Of a stretch of DNA of 64,000 nt, positions 10,591 through 22,300 are shown piece by piece. Both the position numbers and the translations under genes were made by a program. Within the stretch, counting starts at the first letter, position 1, and each line of letters opens with the position of its first letter. The notes below the pieces were generated by a model, which was given only the letters and a program-made list of their open reading frames with translations, was not told the origin of the DNA and did not search any database. The stretch covers positions 16,864,349 through 16,928,348 of the forward strand of contig NC_088318.1 in assembly GCF_910592395.1 (NCBI RefSeq), written 5' to 3'. The stretch is from Lineus longissimus (lineage: Eukaryota > Nemertea > Pilidiophora > Heteronemertea > Lineidae).

Positions 10591-13500
10591 ATCTGCTTGA
10601 AAGATTTCGACACGCGTTATGTCTTTATAACCAAGGGTGTTACTTCTACCTAAAATTTAAAAACAAATGAAAAAAGACATAGTTTTTATGTACTAACAGG
10701 CAATACATGTACATGTATATCATTATTATTACACCGGTCTCCACAGAAATCAATCAGGGGTATCAAGGAGCAACCAGAAAGTGCTCACTTGAACTCGACC
10801 AGTGGGGGCACCAAGCAGTGTAGTGCATGAATGATATGCACCAATGTACGCAGCGCGAAAGCTACAAACAAAATGGCGTAAATGGTGCATTAAACCACCA
10901 CAAAATACGTCATCTTATGAGAAGAAATATTTCGGGAAAAGACTTGAAATTGATATGCCAACAAAGAAATTTCGGAATAAAACTAGGATGACATAGTCTA
11001 ATAAATACGCGAAAGAGTGATTTCACCACATGATTCAGATTCACCAATTGCGACCATTTCAAGCAGTGATTGTTGGACCACTTCATCCTATTACTGTGCA
11101 GAGTATGAGTACGATCGTTACCGTCTGCGTCTCGGTCAAAAATTACGATGTGAATGACTCATAATCCCACGACAGATTTTCCCACCCCACCGGTGTAACA
11201 ATACTACTTGTACTAGGATAGAGTGTACCGAGACAGATGATTCTATACTGTGTTTCTTCATGTATGAGGTATCGAAAGCCATGGGTATCCAGGTATCCTT
11301 AGAAGCGTACCTTTACATAGGCGTACCCTGGGAGGGGGGTCGGAGGGTTCGGAGGGTTCGGAGGAAACTCCCTCCCCCTCCTCTCAGAACAGAATCGCAC
11401 TCAGAGCCGTGAGACTCCGAGAACGAGGCCCATGTCTTAATCAGTCACCATCCAAAAGGGAAGGACATTTTTCAATGGGGTATAAAATTGCTACACCGTT
11501 AGCGCCTCGCATTTTCAAGAAGCGCTTGCACATAAGATGCAACCATGGCTAATAGACTCTATTAACATATATATTGAGCACTCGGGGTTTTATAAGAGAA
11601 GAGTGACCTACCTCAGATATTACTAGTAGAATATACCCAAATCCTCCATGCCTCAAACCTGTCACAAAATTCACAGTGTGTGTATACCCACGATACACGG
11701 CGAAAACCAATGACGACTTTTCAAAACACATTTGACAACATTGACGTTTTAACATATATCATAGGCGACAAAGCACTGGGACACGTCAGTCCGGGGAGTT
11801 CAACGTAGACTAGTACTTTATATGGGTATTTCTGCTCATAGATTTTGTATTGAGTATATAGGGCCTATACGACTTAATTTTGATAGCGCCTTTGAATTGA
11901 GCTATATTGATCTACTGTATATTCATGAAAGATATTGTGCATCTTTGGCCTACTTTTAGATGATTAGTTCATAGAGGTTTTCTTCGTTTTTTGCGCGATT
12001 AAGATTATTTTCTGATTAACTCTTAGAAAAAAAGAGTTTTTGAGCTTTTGAACGACTCCGGGTGAATAATTTTGTTGGTAAAAAAACATTAAAGGTTTCC
12101 CAAACGCTGAAAAAGCTTTATTTCTACTAATAACGAGTGTAATGAATACTATGAATTACTATGAAAGCGACAAAAACAATTATCAACATCTGGTAAGGAG
12201 TTGACCAGCCACAGCTATTGAAAGATGAACAGCTTACCCATCAATTAATCATTTTAGGCCGGTGTGACAGCGGATATAGTCCCCCTGGAGTCATAGTCCG
12301 GTAGCATTGTATTTGACCAATTAAGCAGCATGATCTATTGTACCGCTAACCCTAACCAAAACATTTAGCAATGCGGGCTATTGTTACACGGACTATCAGC
12401 CCTAGGACTACTATCCCTTGCACACCTGTGTTGTGTAGGATTCAAGTTGTCATTGTCATGTTTCCCTTTTCACGAGTTAACTGACAACACGACGTGAGTG
12501 TGAAAAGTGACATCGTGAATCGTACGTATGTTGCCCGCTCTTTGGAAATGACTTGTTCGTTCATCATGTCACACATGAAAGTGCAACGCAGACACGATAC
12601 TGTAACGTGAACTGTATATAAACGCGGCCTGATGAGATTGTCAAAAGATGTTGAAATGCTCTTGACTTACTGATCTAAGTTCATGAACTTGAGACATGGC
12701 CGCCCCCAGTATAATATGCATTGAACAGGCCGCGGTCCCTTCATATTGTCTTCCTCAGGAAATCAGTGGTTAATGTTCGCTTCTCCGGCCCTGCACACAA
12801 TCCCTGAGACATTACCCCCCCCCCCCATTTGCAGGAGTAGCGTAAAAGCAGTTGCGCCCGATCAAGGCGCCGCTAGATTTGATTCTGATGATTTACTCAA
12901 AGCTATAGCAACGATACCCAAACTTGCATTTTTCATTTTTACTGGATGGTATATTGCAGACGGAAAACAAGGCACTGTGTCTTCTCCTAGCCAATGCAAA
13001 TAGGCTCCGATTCACTACGCTGTAGTGTTATATTCTGCTTCCTTGGGGACTTATCTATTCTACTATACGAATACGAATACGAATCATACGACTAGATTAT
13101 GTCTTTATTAAAGCACCCAAAACTCTGATAACATGAACATGAATGGTCGTCGTCGTCTCGTGTTCTCCAACCTCCTATTCGCATGCGTGGACCCAAACGC
13201 GGGGAGACTCACATAACATCCCCCTTATTTAGCTTACAGTATGGGCCCTAAAATTGTACATAAGCATGCCGTATATTAAATCAGAATTATAGCAAAAATG
13301 AAACCGATCGACCTTATACATCAAAATATTTGTTAATATTACAATACAATTGATCCTTAATTAAATATGAACTCGTCCAAATTAAGAACTTTTCCTACTG
13401 TTCACTTTGTTCCATGCCCTTGGCACCATGTACACATAATGTTCTAGTAAAATGTTGCACTATTGTTCAACTGTCCAGGAACCCCATTTTGGACTCAACT

Positions 13501-14722
13501 GTCTCACATATTGTTTCAGTAGTACTGAACCAAGTACAGAGCAAACTATTGGCAGATGAACCAAACCTGGACAACTTGTTTTGAATTTTTTTTCCTGAAC
13601 CTTTGGGGCACTATATTGTACATTTGTACAGGGACTTTCAGCCAATCAGATTTCGACAAATACATGACGTCAGAAGTCTTAGAAACTTTAGAGCAGTTGG
13701 TAGAGCATGGCAGAATACGATGTTCGATCCAAAGGTCGCGAGTTCGAATTATTTTTCTTTTTTTCTTTATATCTTATTTTTATAATGCGTTTCTTTTCCC
13801 TTGTTATTTCGATTTTAGATATTCGAGTTATGCTGCCTGCAACATACCTACAGAAAGGACAATAACAATAGCCCATCTCCAAGATCCAAGGGATAGTCCT
13901 TCAGATATCATATTGAGTATGAATATACAATGAGACTTGTCTCATGTGAATGGTCTTCCTCCAGTATGAATATGTTTCTCTGCAATGAGATTTGTCTTTC
14001 CAAGAATATGCCAAATGTTTTTGACATTATTTTCTGATTAATGAAGAGCAGTTTTATTGAACAAATTCCCTGAAACAAAGTACGATATACTATACGGTAG
14101 GTAGAAACCTGCGGTTAAAATCGTTATTTCTCAAATCAAAGCCATCCATAGTCCGATGAAAATATCTTACGTACCATAACCTATTCCGAGGCACATTTTT
14201 GTATCAAATGACAGTCTGATCCCTTTCAAGGAAGTCTAAGGTCTGGTCGTGAACTTGTTTAAGAGTACGACACACGCCAAGGTTTGCTGTACTTTCTCGC
14301 TAAAGTTATATATAAGGACCTCTCTTAAATAATCACACGCTATAAATTGGGGACTATTTTATTTATAGTGCTAGATGTATACCCTTATTAGTGAAAAGAT
14401 TCATAAAAATTTATTTGGGGACGGGGTAAGTTAAAAAGGTATATAGAGTATGATAGACGTTCCACTTTTGCAACAACTGCGAACTGGACGGTGGAGTATA
14501 CTATCTAAAGGAATCGAGAAACGTCAGTAAGTGCAAAATTTCTTATTTATATTTCGAGGGTAATTCCAAATTTAATGTTGCGAAATGCTGAATTTAGAAT
14601 ATTTGCATCTTTAGTGATAATGCAAAATTATCTTTTTTTACAAAAAAAAGGAAAGTTTTTCACTGCAAGAAAGCCTGCACGCGTAAAAATAGTAAAAATA
14701 TTTTACAGTAATTTTTTACTAC
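10591..14722. other. Intergenic, repeat-rich, no supported gene
   Basis: About 4 kb with no conserved open frame. It holds a possible 3' splice site for the TIR gene (minus strand, AG at 10650-10651), a G-rich tandem ggagggttc at about 11330-11365, a C tract at 12819-12829, (gaata)n-like gaatacgaat at 13070-13085, and the degraded palindromic element at 13580-13749. AT-rich sequence dominates 13250-14720. Confidence 0.6.
13580..13749. mobile_element. Truncated copy of the tRNA-core palindromic element
   Basis: Matches the left arm and core of the element at 1883-2151: tttcctgaacctttggggca, then gtacatttgtacagggact, then ttcagccaatcagatttcga, then the tRNA-like gcagttggtagagcatggcagaa and gcgagttcgaat. 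The right inverted arm is missing. A 20-bp insertion (tgacgtcagaagtcttagaa) separates arm and core relative to the other copy. Confidence 0.6.
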
Positions 14723-14743
14723 TCAAATTGTCCGCTCTATGAA

Positions 14744-15064
14744 ATGAAACAAGTGTCGAATCAACCGATGCCGACAGCCAAACAGGTCCAGATAACTAAC
14801 CACCGAGCAGAACTGACCTATCAGAAAATGCGATGGGTTGAGTGGTCTGTGCTCACTGGGCTCACTTATGGAGAGATTCATCCTGCGATAGTACCAAAGT
14901 GTCATTTGGTTGTGCTCCTGATAAGGTCAGAACACATCAAGTTAAAGCATGCTGGAGTGGACACAGTGATTACCACACTTCGTGATAATTACTTGATCAT
15001 AGGTCTTAGACGCTTGGTGAAATCGGTAGTTTCTATTGCACTGACTGTGAAATTAGTTGTTTAA
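14744..15064 (+). pseudogene. BEL/Pao-type retrotransposon integrase fragment
   Basis: A 106-residue open frame carries the signature of the zinc-binding (H2C2) part of LTR-retrotransposon integrases, BEL/Pao type: HPAIVPKCHLVVLLI, then EHIKLKHAGVDTVITTLR, then NYLIIGLRRLVKSVV. Two His residues and the HAGVD..I..LR...LIIG block are intact. The expected Cys pair just after SVV is lost. No reverse transcriptase, protease or LTR is visible nearby, so this is a short relic, not an active element. Confidence 0.7.
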
Positions 15065-15617
15065 CTATCAAAATAGTATTTCTTAATCATTTTGATGGTT
15101 ATTTTTAACATGTTTAACTGATTTTTTTTGCTCGAACTAATCACTTGTTACAATGTAGTTTCACTACTGTTGGTGCAATAGTTGTTTTTGCTATATATAT
15201 TTTAAGAATGTGTTGGTCAAAGTATCTTTTTCTAAAACAAACAAAACAAAAGCACAAAATTTTAAACAGATGTTTTGCTCAAAAACACATTTATCCATTT
15301 TGCACATTTTTGATTGTTTGAAATTTTGCAATGAACATTAAATTTATTTTGGATGTTCGAAGATGAGCCCTATGTTCGTAACAAAAGTAAAAAAGTTATT
15401 TGCTACTGCCGGTAAAAGCGCCAAGTATTAACTCGCCTAGCGTTTACTCAAAAAGTCGTAAATATTTCAAACGCCGGTGCGCATGAAAGGTCGTAAATAC
15501 TACAAACTGCACTCCTAGAAATAAGGTAGAGGTTTTTCGGCGTAGGGTGAAAAACCCAAAGAGGTTTTGAGTGAAAAACCCTTGGGTATTTCTTTTTTTT
15601 AAAACTCTCTACGGGGT

Positions 15618-16055
15618 GCATACATGTTGGCCGAAAGGTAGCCTCAGACCAACCTTGGATTTTTTAAATAGCAGCATTGAAAAAGGTTATTTGAAGAAGT
15701 ATCATTTCTGAAGAAGTATCATTTCTGAAGAAGTATCATTTCTGAAGAAGTATCATGATTTCTGAAGACTGACATCCCTGATCATGTCCAATCATGCCCC
15801 TACCTCAAGAAGATCCCGACATCAGTGATCAAGCAGAATGCCAAGTCTGTTTTAACCAAAGCAAGCTGTTGTCCAGTGATGACACACGTGATGACGTATG
15901 CGTCTCATCTGACCGAAACATACATGCATACATGTTGGCCGAAAAGTAGCCTCAGACCAACCTTGAATTTTTTTAAATGGCAGCATTTAAAAATGTTATT
16001 TGAAGAAGTATCATTTCTGAAGACTGACATCCCTGATCATGTCCAATCAGTCAAA
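15618..16055 (+). repeat. Mosaic duplication enclosing a stray ALAS exon
   Basis: A block running from gcatacatgttggccgaaa through tttgaagaagtatcatttct to ctgatcatgtccaatca occurs twice, at about 15618-15796 and 15925-16050. The stray ALAS exon copy sits between the two. The first copy also expands a 17-bp unit, tgaagaagtatcatttc, to about four tandem copies (15692-15765). The order A-B-A with the parental B at 16349 implies at least two duplication steps. Confidence 0.7.
15796..15923 (+). pseudogene. Duplicate of ALAS coding exon 1
   Basis: About 125 bp almost identical to 16349-16475. It encodes [13 protein letters not shown] and the second motif CCPVM in the same frame, with only a few substitutions (such as gatgacgtatgcgtctcatc for gatgaagtatgcgtcttatc). 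The upstream in-frame ATG pair of the real exon is absent and the donor AAAAG/GTACTT is replaced by acatacatgcatac. A splice-competent alternative first exon is therefore not evident. Most likely a non-functional exon duplicate, but both heme-regulatory motifs are preserved. Confidence 0.7.
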
Positions 16056-16333
16056 TCGGAATCCCAGTCTGTAGAAGAGTTTACTTTGGTTAGAATTTTT
16101 TTTTTCTTCGGGAAATGAGACTACAGATTCTTGGTAACTTAAAAGTATTCACTAGTCTCATGCATATCATCCAAAGATTTTACTATCTTACTGCTGGGAT
16201 TTCAGCATGATGCGACTCCCAGTTTTGCCTCCACAGCAACAAAACTTATTAAAACTTATTGATCCGCCCTGGTAGCAGTGGATTCTTATGTATTTATGTA
16301 TTTAGGTTTGATTTTGGTATCCTTCAGGAGGCC

Positions 16334-19300
16334 ATGCATGCCATGCGGTGCCCCTACCTCAAGAAGATCCCGACATCAGTGATCAAGCAGAATGCCAAGT
16401 CTGTTTTAACCAAAGCAAGCTGTTGTCCAGTGATGACACACGTGATGAAGTATGCGTCTTATCTGACCGAAACATCAGTAAAAGGTACTTTTTCTTTAGG
16501 TGTCCTACTCTTCGCGTAATTTTTCTGCTCTCACCACCTCAGCCTGAAGCAAATTGAATTAGGCCCGGACATTGTCGCATTGAACTGCGTAATTATGCAC
16601 TTGTAAGGTGGTTCAATCATTTTCAACATTTTCACGAAATCATGTAAGAACCAGTCAATGGGGCTAATATCTTATAAGTTTATTACAGGTGTGTGGCCTT
16701 CACCGTGAGGTGAGGGGAAAAGGGCAAAAAACGTCACGCGAACTATTCTTACTTGATTTCTGTTTCACCTATTCCCGTTCCGTTTATTCATGTTTCGTCT
16801 AAATATATTGAACCCTTCAATTAAATATTTGATATCTGTTTCTACCAAGATGTCGTCCTCAAATTGTGGCAACGGGATCGTTGCAATTGGGCTGCCATCC
16901 TCAATGAGACGGCTTGCTTTGCTGATTGGTGTTTTCGATCTCTAGTTTGGTTGAAGATGCTCAGAAATGTTGTAAATAAAATTTGAAGAGATACTTTTAA
17001 AATGAGAGCAACGTGCAACATTTCCGAACATCTTGAACCCAAACTATATAGATTTTGAGATCCAGAGAGGTTCAGCTCTTAATCTGAGGCATCCTGAGAT
17101 TCAGGTTTTTGATACTCCTACCTCGTATACAAAAAATATCGAGAGGCGGAGTATACTGAAAATCACTGGTTATGTCAGGATGAATCCGAGGTGGCACCAG
17201 AGGAAAAATCAACTTGTTCTCCTATCAAAATCTGAGCCTCTCTATTTGCGCCTTTTTACGTCCGAACTGTAGGTGAAGGAGAATTCGAATTCGAAGTTAT
17301 TTAATCCACCTTTTTTATGTAGAACAACGTGGCTAACTCGATAACAATCTCGACAACCGAGATTTCTAAAGCATAAATCTCATCAGACCCTTTGGGAAGG
17401 CGTCTATAGCTAGTCAGGTTGTAAAAAGAACCTCACACACACAACGACCATTCCCAAATGTTCCACCGTGGGACTACTCTATTTCTATTTTTGGGCAGAG
17501 CAAGTCACACATGCGTCAAAGACTGCTGAACGAAAGCTGTACAATCTGGCACAGTCAAATATTGGTGAGTGTTTTTGTTTTTAACATAAATCGCCTTTTT
17601 TTATGAAAAGCATTTTTCAAACACTAACCACCGCCAAAGTACTTTTTGAAATTATGCCATTTTTTCATACATTCAAATTAATCCATAACAATGGACTTTG
17701 TTACTGTTGAGAGTAGCATGCCACAATATTAGCTATAGGCCCTTGGAATTCAAGTAAATGTACATGCAAACTTTTAGACCTCATTTTAGCATGATTAGCC
17801 TACGCGTCGTTACCCATTAAAGTTCGAATTGCAGATCGAAAAAGATGTAATAAGGTATTACTTTGGTATGCTAGTCTTATAATATCCCACTGACTTTTTA
17901 TGTACATGAAACACATAAATATATCCAAATATATCCATGATCACATTAAAAAATATTACGGTATAATCAAAAGTCAAAAGAGTTTGGACACTGTATAATT
18001 TTCTTCGAAATGACTACTATCTTCGATTGAGGGTCCATTTTGGCTAGACCGGTCTATACTAAACCCCCCCCCCCCCACCCGTTTAAAAACACGTCCTATT
18101 TATCAACATGACTTAAAATTAGCCACCTAAAATGTCCTTCAGACAATACGTTATTAACCATTTCTGTTCCTGCAGAAGCTGAAGCTGATCCTTTTGAGAA
18201 ATGTCCTTTTGTTGGAAATGACGACACCGCGAAGTCACCAGAAGCAGTGATTTCAATGGCGTCACGGCTCGCCGCGGCTGATGGTAAGCAGGATAGACTG
18301 TCCAGGGAAGAAGAGGAATCTATTATACGTATTGACGATCATGGTCTCTATTGAACCATATTCCCGCATAATCCGTCAGGATGCAATAGGGCCGGATACG
18401 TTTTCCACTGCTACGGCGGCCAAATTACTTAGTAAAAACACATTCTTTAGTACGGGTGAAAAAACACAGCAGTAGTCAAGATGTTTTGTTTGGGATTTCC
18501 TCTGCCCTGTTTAAATTTTCAGATTTCTGCGATAGCAATTCCCCACCTGTTCAGACAAATCCTCAAACAGTATTTAAAGCTGCTGACCATACGATAGCAT
18601 ACGAACTTTCCAAGATGGTTAAGATGTCAGACCTTCCGACTGGTAAGCAATGCGCTTTTCTTCCTATAACGATATAGGCTCTACACTAAAAAATTAATTT
18701 TAGACCCGTAGAAGAAGTACGAGCAATAATATCCATTAAGTGAGATTTTAATGACAATCGCTCCCCGGTGTACGATTGCCTATGTTTGACACTGTCAACT
18801 GCAGAATTTCATGTATGTATGTATTGAATGACAATCATAAACCTCGTGGTAAGACTACAACCCAATAATCCAGTCCCACGATGGTCCATTCATTAACAAT
18901 CGGTTGAATCTGCTAATACTCCGGCAATGCCCATTCTTCCACTTGGCACGTATCGAGTTATGCACCGAGTAGAGCGATGAATTTCCACGGGCTTGGAGGC
19001 TATTTTCGTACGCCACAACATCCATGCCGAAAGGGGATCTAAATATGTACAACGTTTGTCTCAAAAACCATTTCGAAATCATGGCCTAGTGGTTTACACT
19101 GCTGGCCACCACGCAATAGGGCCCGGGTTCGATCCCGGGGAGAACCCAGGATCGTATGTCTGGATGAACCGGCGTGGCTTTCAAGGAACTAAAATTCCTG
19201 GCTCTTCACAGTCCTTCGAATGAGACTCAAAACCGAGGTTCGTTCCTCCAAGTGCAGAGCGAACTCTGAAGAAGAAGAAGAATTTCGAAAATCAAATGGC

Positions 19301-22300
19301 GAATCATAAAAATTCAAGGTCACGGCGTGGTTTCATATATACATGTTGTCTTTTTCTTTTACTTCCTCTGCACTTTTTTTCAGAAAGGGAATTCTTCAAC
19401 TACGCCAATTTCTTTCGAAGTCAAATAGATAAGAAGAAGAGGGACAACACTTACCGTGTGTTCAAAAAGGTCAAACGCCAGGCTGAAAACTATCCGTACG
19501 CGTCAGTGTACTCGGGTGAGGAGAAGAACGTCCAAATCTGGTGCAGCAATGATTACATGGGGATGACATTTCATCCTCGGGTCCAAAATGCAATAATGTG
19601 AGTTATGTAAAATATTACAATAGGGCGTTTCTTAAAGTAAACACACCGCACTGGGTGCTCCAAAAAGATATTTTCGGTGATACATGGGCGTTGCAAACTG
19701 AGTGTCTCCAAAAATACGAGAGCAGTTCTGGTCAATTTTCATTCGTTACAATATCCGACATCCCTTCCCTCCTGACGATACCTAAGACAGGCGCCAACAG
19801 GCGTCAGAGCTATCTTTAACGCTGCACTGTGTGACCAGGCAATGGATACTAAACGACAAATAACCATATTAACGACAACACTCAAAAACCTTTTGCACTT
19901 AAGCAAAAAGACCTGTCGAAAGTCTCACGCCGGTGTAGAAGTTTAAAATGTCCTAGGATAAAATGTCCGGGAACAAAGGATTCTATTATGCGCTGAGCTA
20001 TTGACGGTCATTGCCTCTATAGAACCATATGCCATAATCTGTCAGAATACAATAGGCCCGAACACTTTTTCCAGGGGGGACACTTTTTACTTTTACACCG
20101 GCAGTGTCGGGATCGACAGGGACCTCATGGATGTTAGGGTAAATGACACGAGCCACTACACCACAGAGGTTCCTCGATCAAATGGGTGATATGCATAAAG
20201 ACTAGTAAATATTTTGTGTCGTGATATTTGCAGTATTTACTTCCAACAGTATAAAGAAATTTGGGGTAAAACCTTTTACTTGAAAATATTTACTACCAGA
20301 AGAAAACCAAGTATTTACTGCTTTCGGCATATCGCCCATTGTGTCGGTTACGCAGGCCATGCGAAACGAGTCGATTTGGAAATATTTGATCGTCGCTGAT
20401 TCTACTGGTCAACTATATATATTTCAGTAGGGCAGTGAAGGAACAGGGTGTTGGAACGGGTGGAACCCGATCCATCTCTGGCAACACAATCTACCACGTG
20501 GAACTGGAAAGCGAGTTGGCAAACTTGCACAAGAAGGGCGCGGCGTTGCTGTTCACTTCCTGTTTTGTCGCCAATGATTCAACCCTCATGACTCTGGGCA
20601 AAAGCATTCCGGGTAAGATGCAACGGGTTTTGTATGCAGAAAAAAGAACCAAGAGTACATGTAAATTGTTTCTTTCGTAGTATTGTTTCTGGGCATACGA
20701 GACATAAAAAACTCACAGTTTCATTGCATTTGTTACAACAGGCAATGCGATATCTGTCGTCAAAATACATGTACCTCGTCATTCTCGGATCAAAAATTTA
20801 AACTTCCCTATTGATGTCCGGTAACGCGGTATGTGATTTTGAAAACGTCCGTATTTTCTTCAGGATGTCAGATCTTCTCCGATGCGGGTAACCACGCCTC
20901 AATGATCCAAGGGATAAAAAATAGCGGTGTTCCCAAGCATATCTTCCGTCACAACGATGCAGAGCATCTCGAAGAACTGCTGCGGAAAGTGGATGTGGCC
21001 ATCCCCAAGGTTGTGGCGTTTGAGACTGTTCATTCCATGTCAGGTAAGAGAACACAAAATAATTAGTAAAAATAACTATAAGTAAAGTTTTACTACTTTG
21101 GAAGTTCCTATTGCACCGAGTGTGAAGTGAGTTGTTTTAACTATCGAAGTTCTCAACCATGTATGATGGCAATTCTTTTACTAAAGTAGTACGTCCGTAG
21201 GCCATAGATTACTCAAGAATGGATGTCTGACACAATTGGCTGTGCGGCAAGTTTCGTTTAGAATACATCTCACAAAATAATCTGAAGAAATTAATCAAAA
21301 CAGACAATGTATGTATCGCTCAGTATAAAGTGCTGAACTCCTGCCATGTCGAGTTTTGTGTGTAGGGCACCCACCGCGAGAGGACTAATCAAACAAAATC
21401 ATTGGCGCATCATTTTATTTCGTCTGCTCATCTTTCGAACATTTTTTCTGCTCTTCCAAATACAGCACACAAATTGGAAACTCCACAAACCGAATCAGTT
21501 GCCGTACAGGAAGAGCATCCCACCTGCAGGTTTTACAAACTCCCCTCACAACCTTCGCGGCTTTTAGCTTCTCTCTCCTGGGAGAAGAGATATGTCGTGT
21601 GGGAGGGTAACGCCCGATGCGATGATGAACAAGTTCGAGATTGGCCTCTAAATGGCTACCGTAAGCCGGTTAGTTGTTGCTGTCGTTAGAATTTCCACGT
21701 ACCACTCAGACCGTGAGTGCGACACGCATTCACCAATTTATCGTTGTTGCAGGTGATGTATGTCCCCTTAAGGAGCTCTGCGAGGTGGCTCACAGGTACG
21801 GTGCCCTGACATTCGTGGATGAAGTTCATGCAGTCGGGTTGTACGGCGAGACAGGTGCCGGGATTGCCGAACGAGATGGCTTGATGGATGAAATTGACAT
21901 TGTCTCTGGAACTCTTGGTGAGATATTTTTTTGTCTACTGCGCTGAATAATTTTTTACAACTTCAGTACAACTTCTGCATGTGCAACTGTGATAAATTTT
22001 TCATTATTTCAAGGCCGTGGTTTTTTTGGGATTGAAAAGGCGATCGAAAGCACTTCCCAAGCACCCTACTAAGCACAGTACAACCTCAAGGGCCTCGCAG
22101 AATTTGGAATGTACTCATTTCATCCCGAAAATGGCTTCCGACAGGACCGTTCCTTACCGAAATGATATCATCTAAAAAATCGGTACAGAATGTGTGTGTC
22201 TGTATCCATTGCCTTGCGCTGTCAAAGCTGCACACACATAGCCCTGCAAACGATGCCAAGACAATCATATTATCAGTGGATACAGCCTGGTACTGCCGGC

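Noticed and set aside
15796-15923. A second ALAS gene
   Set aside because: Only exon 1 is duplicated; the start codon and splice donor are missing and no other ALAS exons occur nearby.
16270-16290. Iron-responsive element (cagtgg loop) upstream of ALAS
   Set aside because: The flanking bases ggtag and attct do not pair and there is no correctly placed bulged C.
19079-19150. Functional tRNA gene
   Set aside because: Good box B but followed by a SINE body and (gaa)n tail; no matching acceptor stem.
22005-22075. Extra ALAS exon (ttatttcaag then ggccgtggtttttttgggat)
   Set aside because: Looks like an acceptor followed by open sequence, but the ALAS frame joins perfectly from 21917 to 22493 ([11 protein letters not shown]), leaving no room for it.
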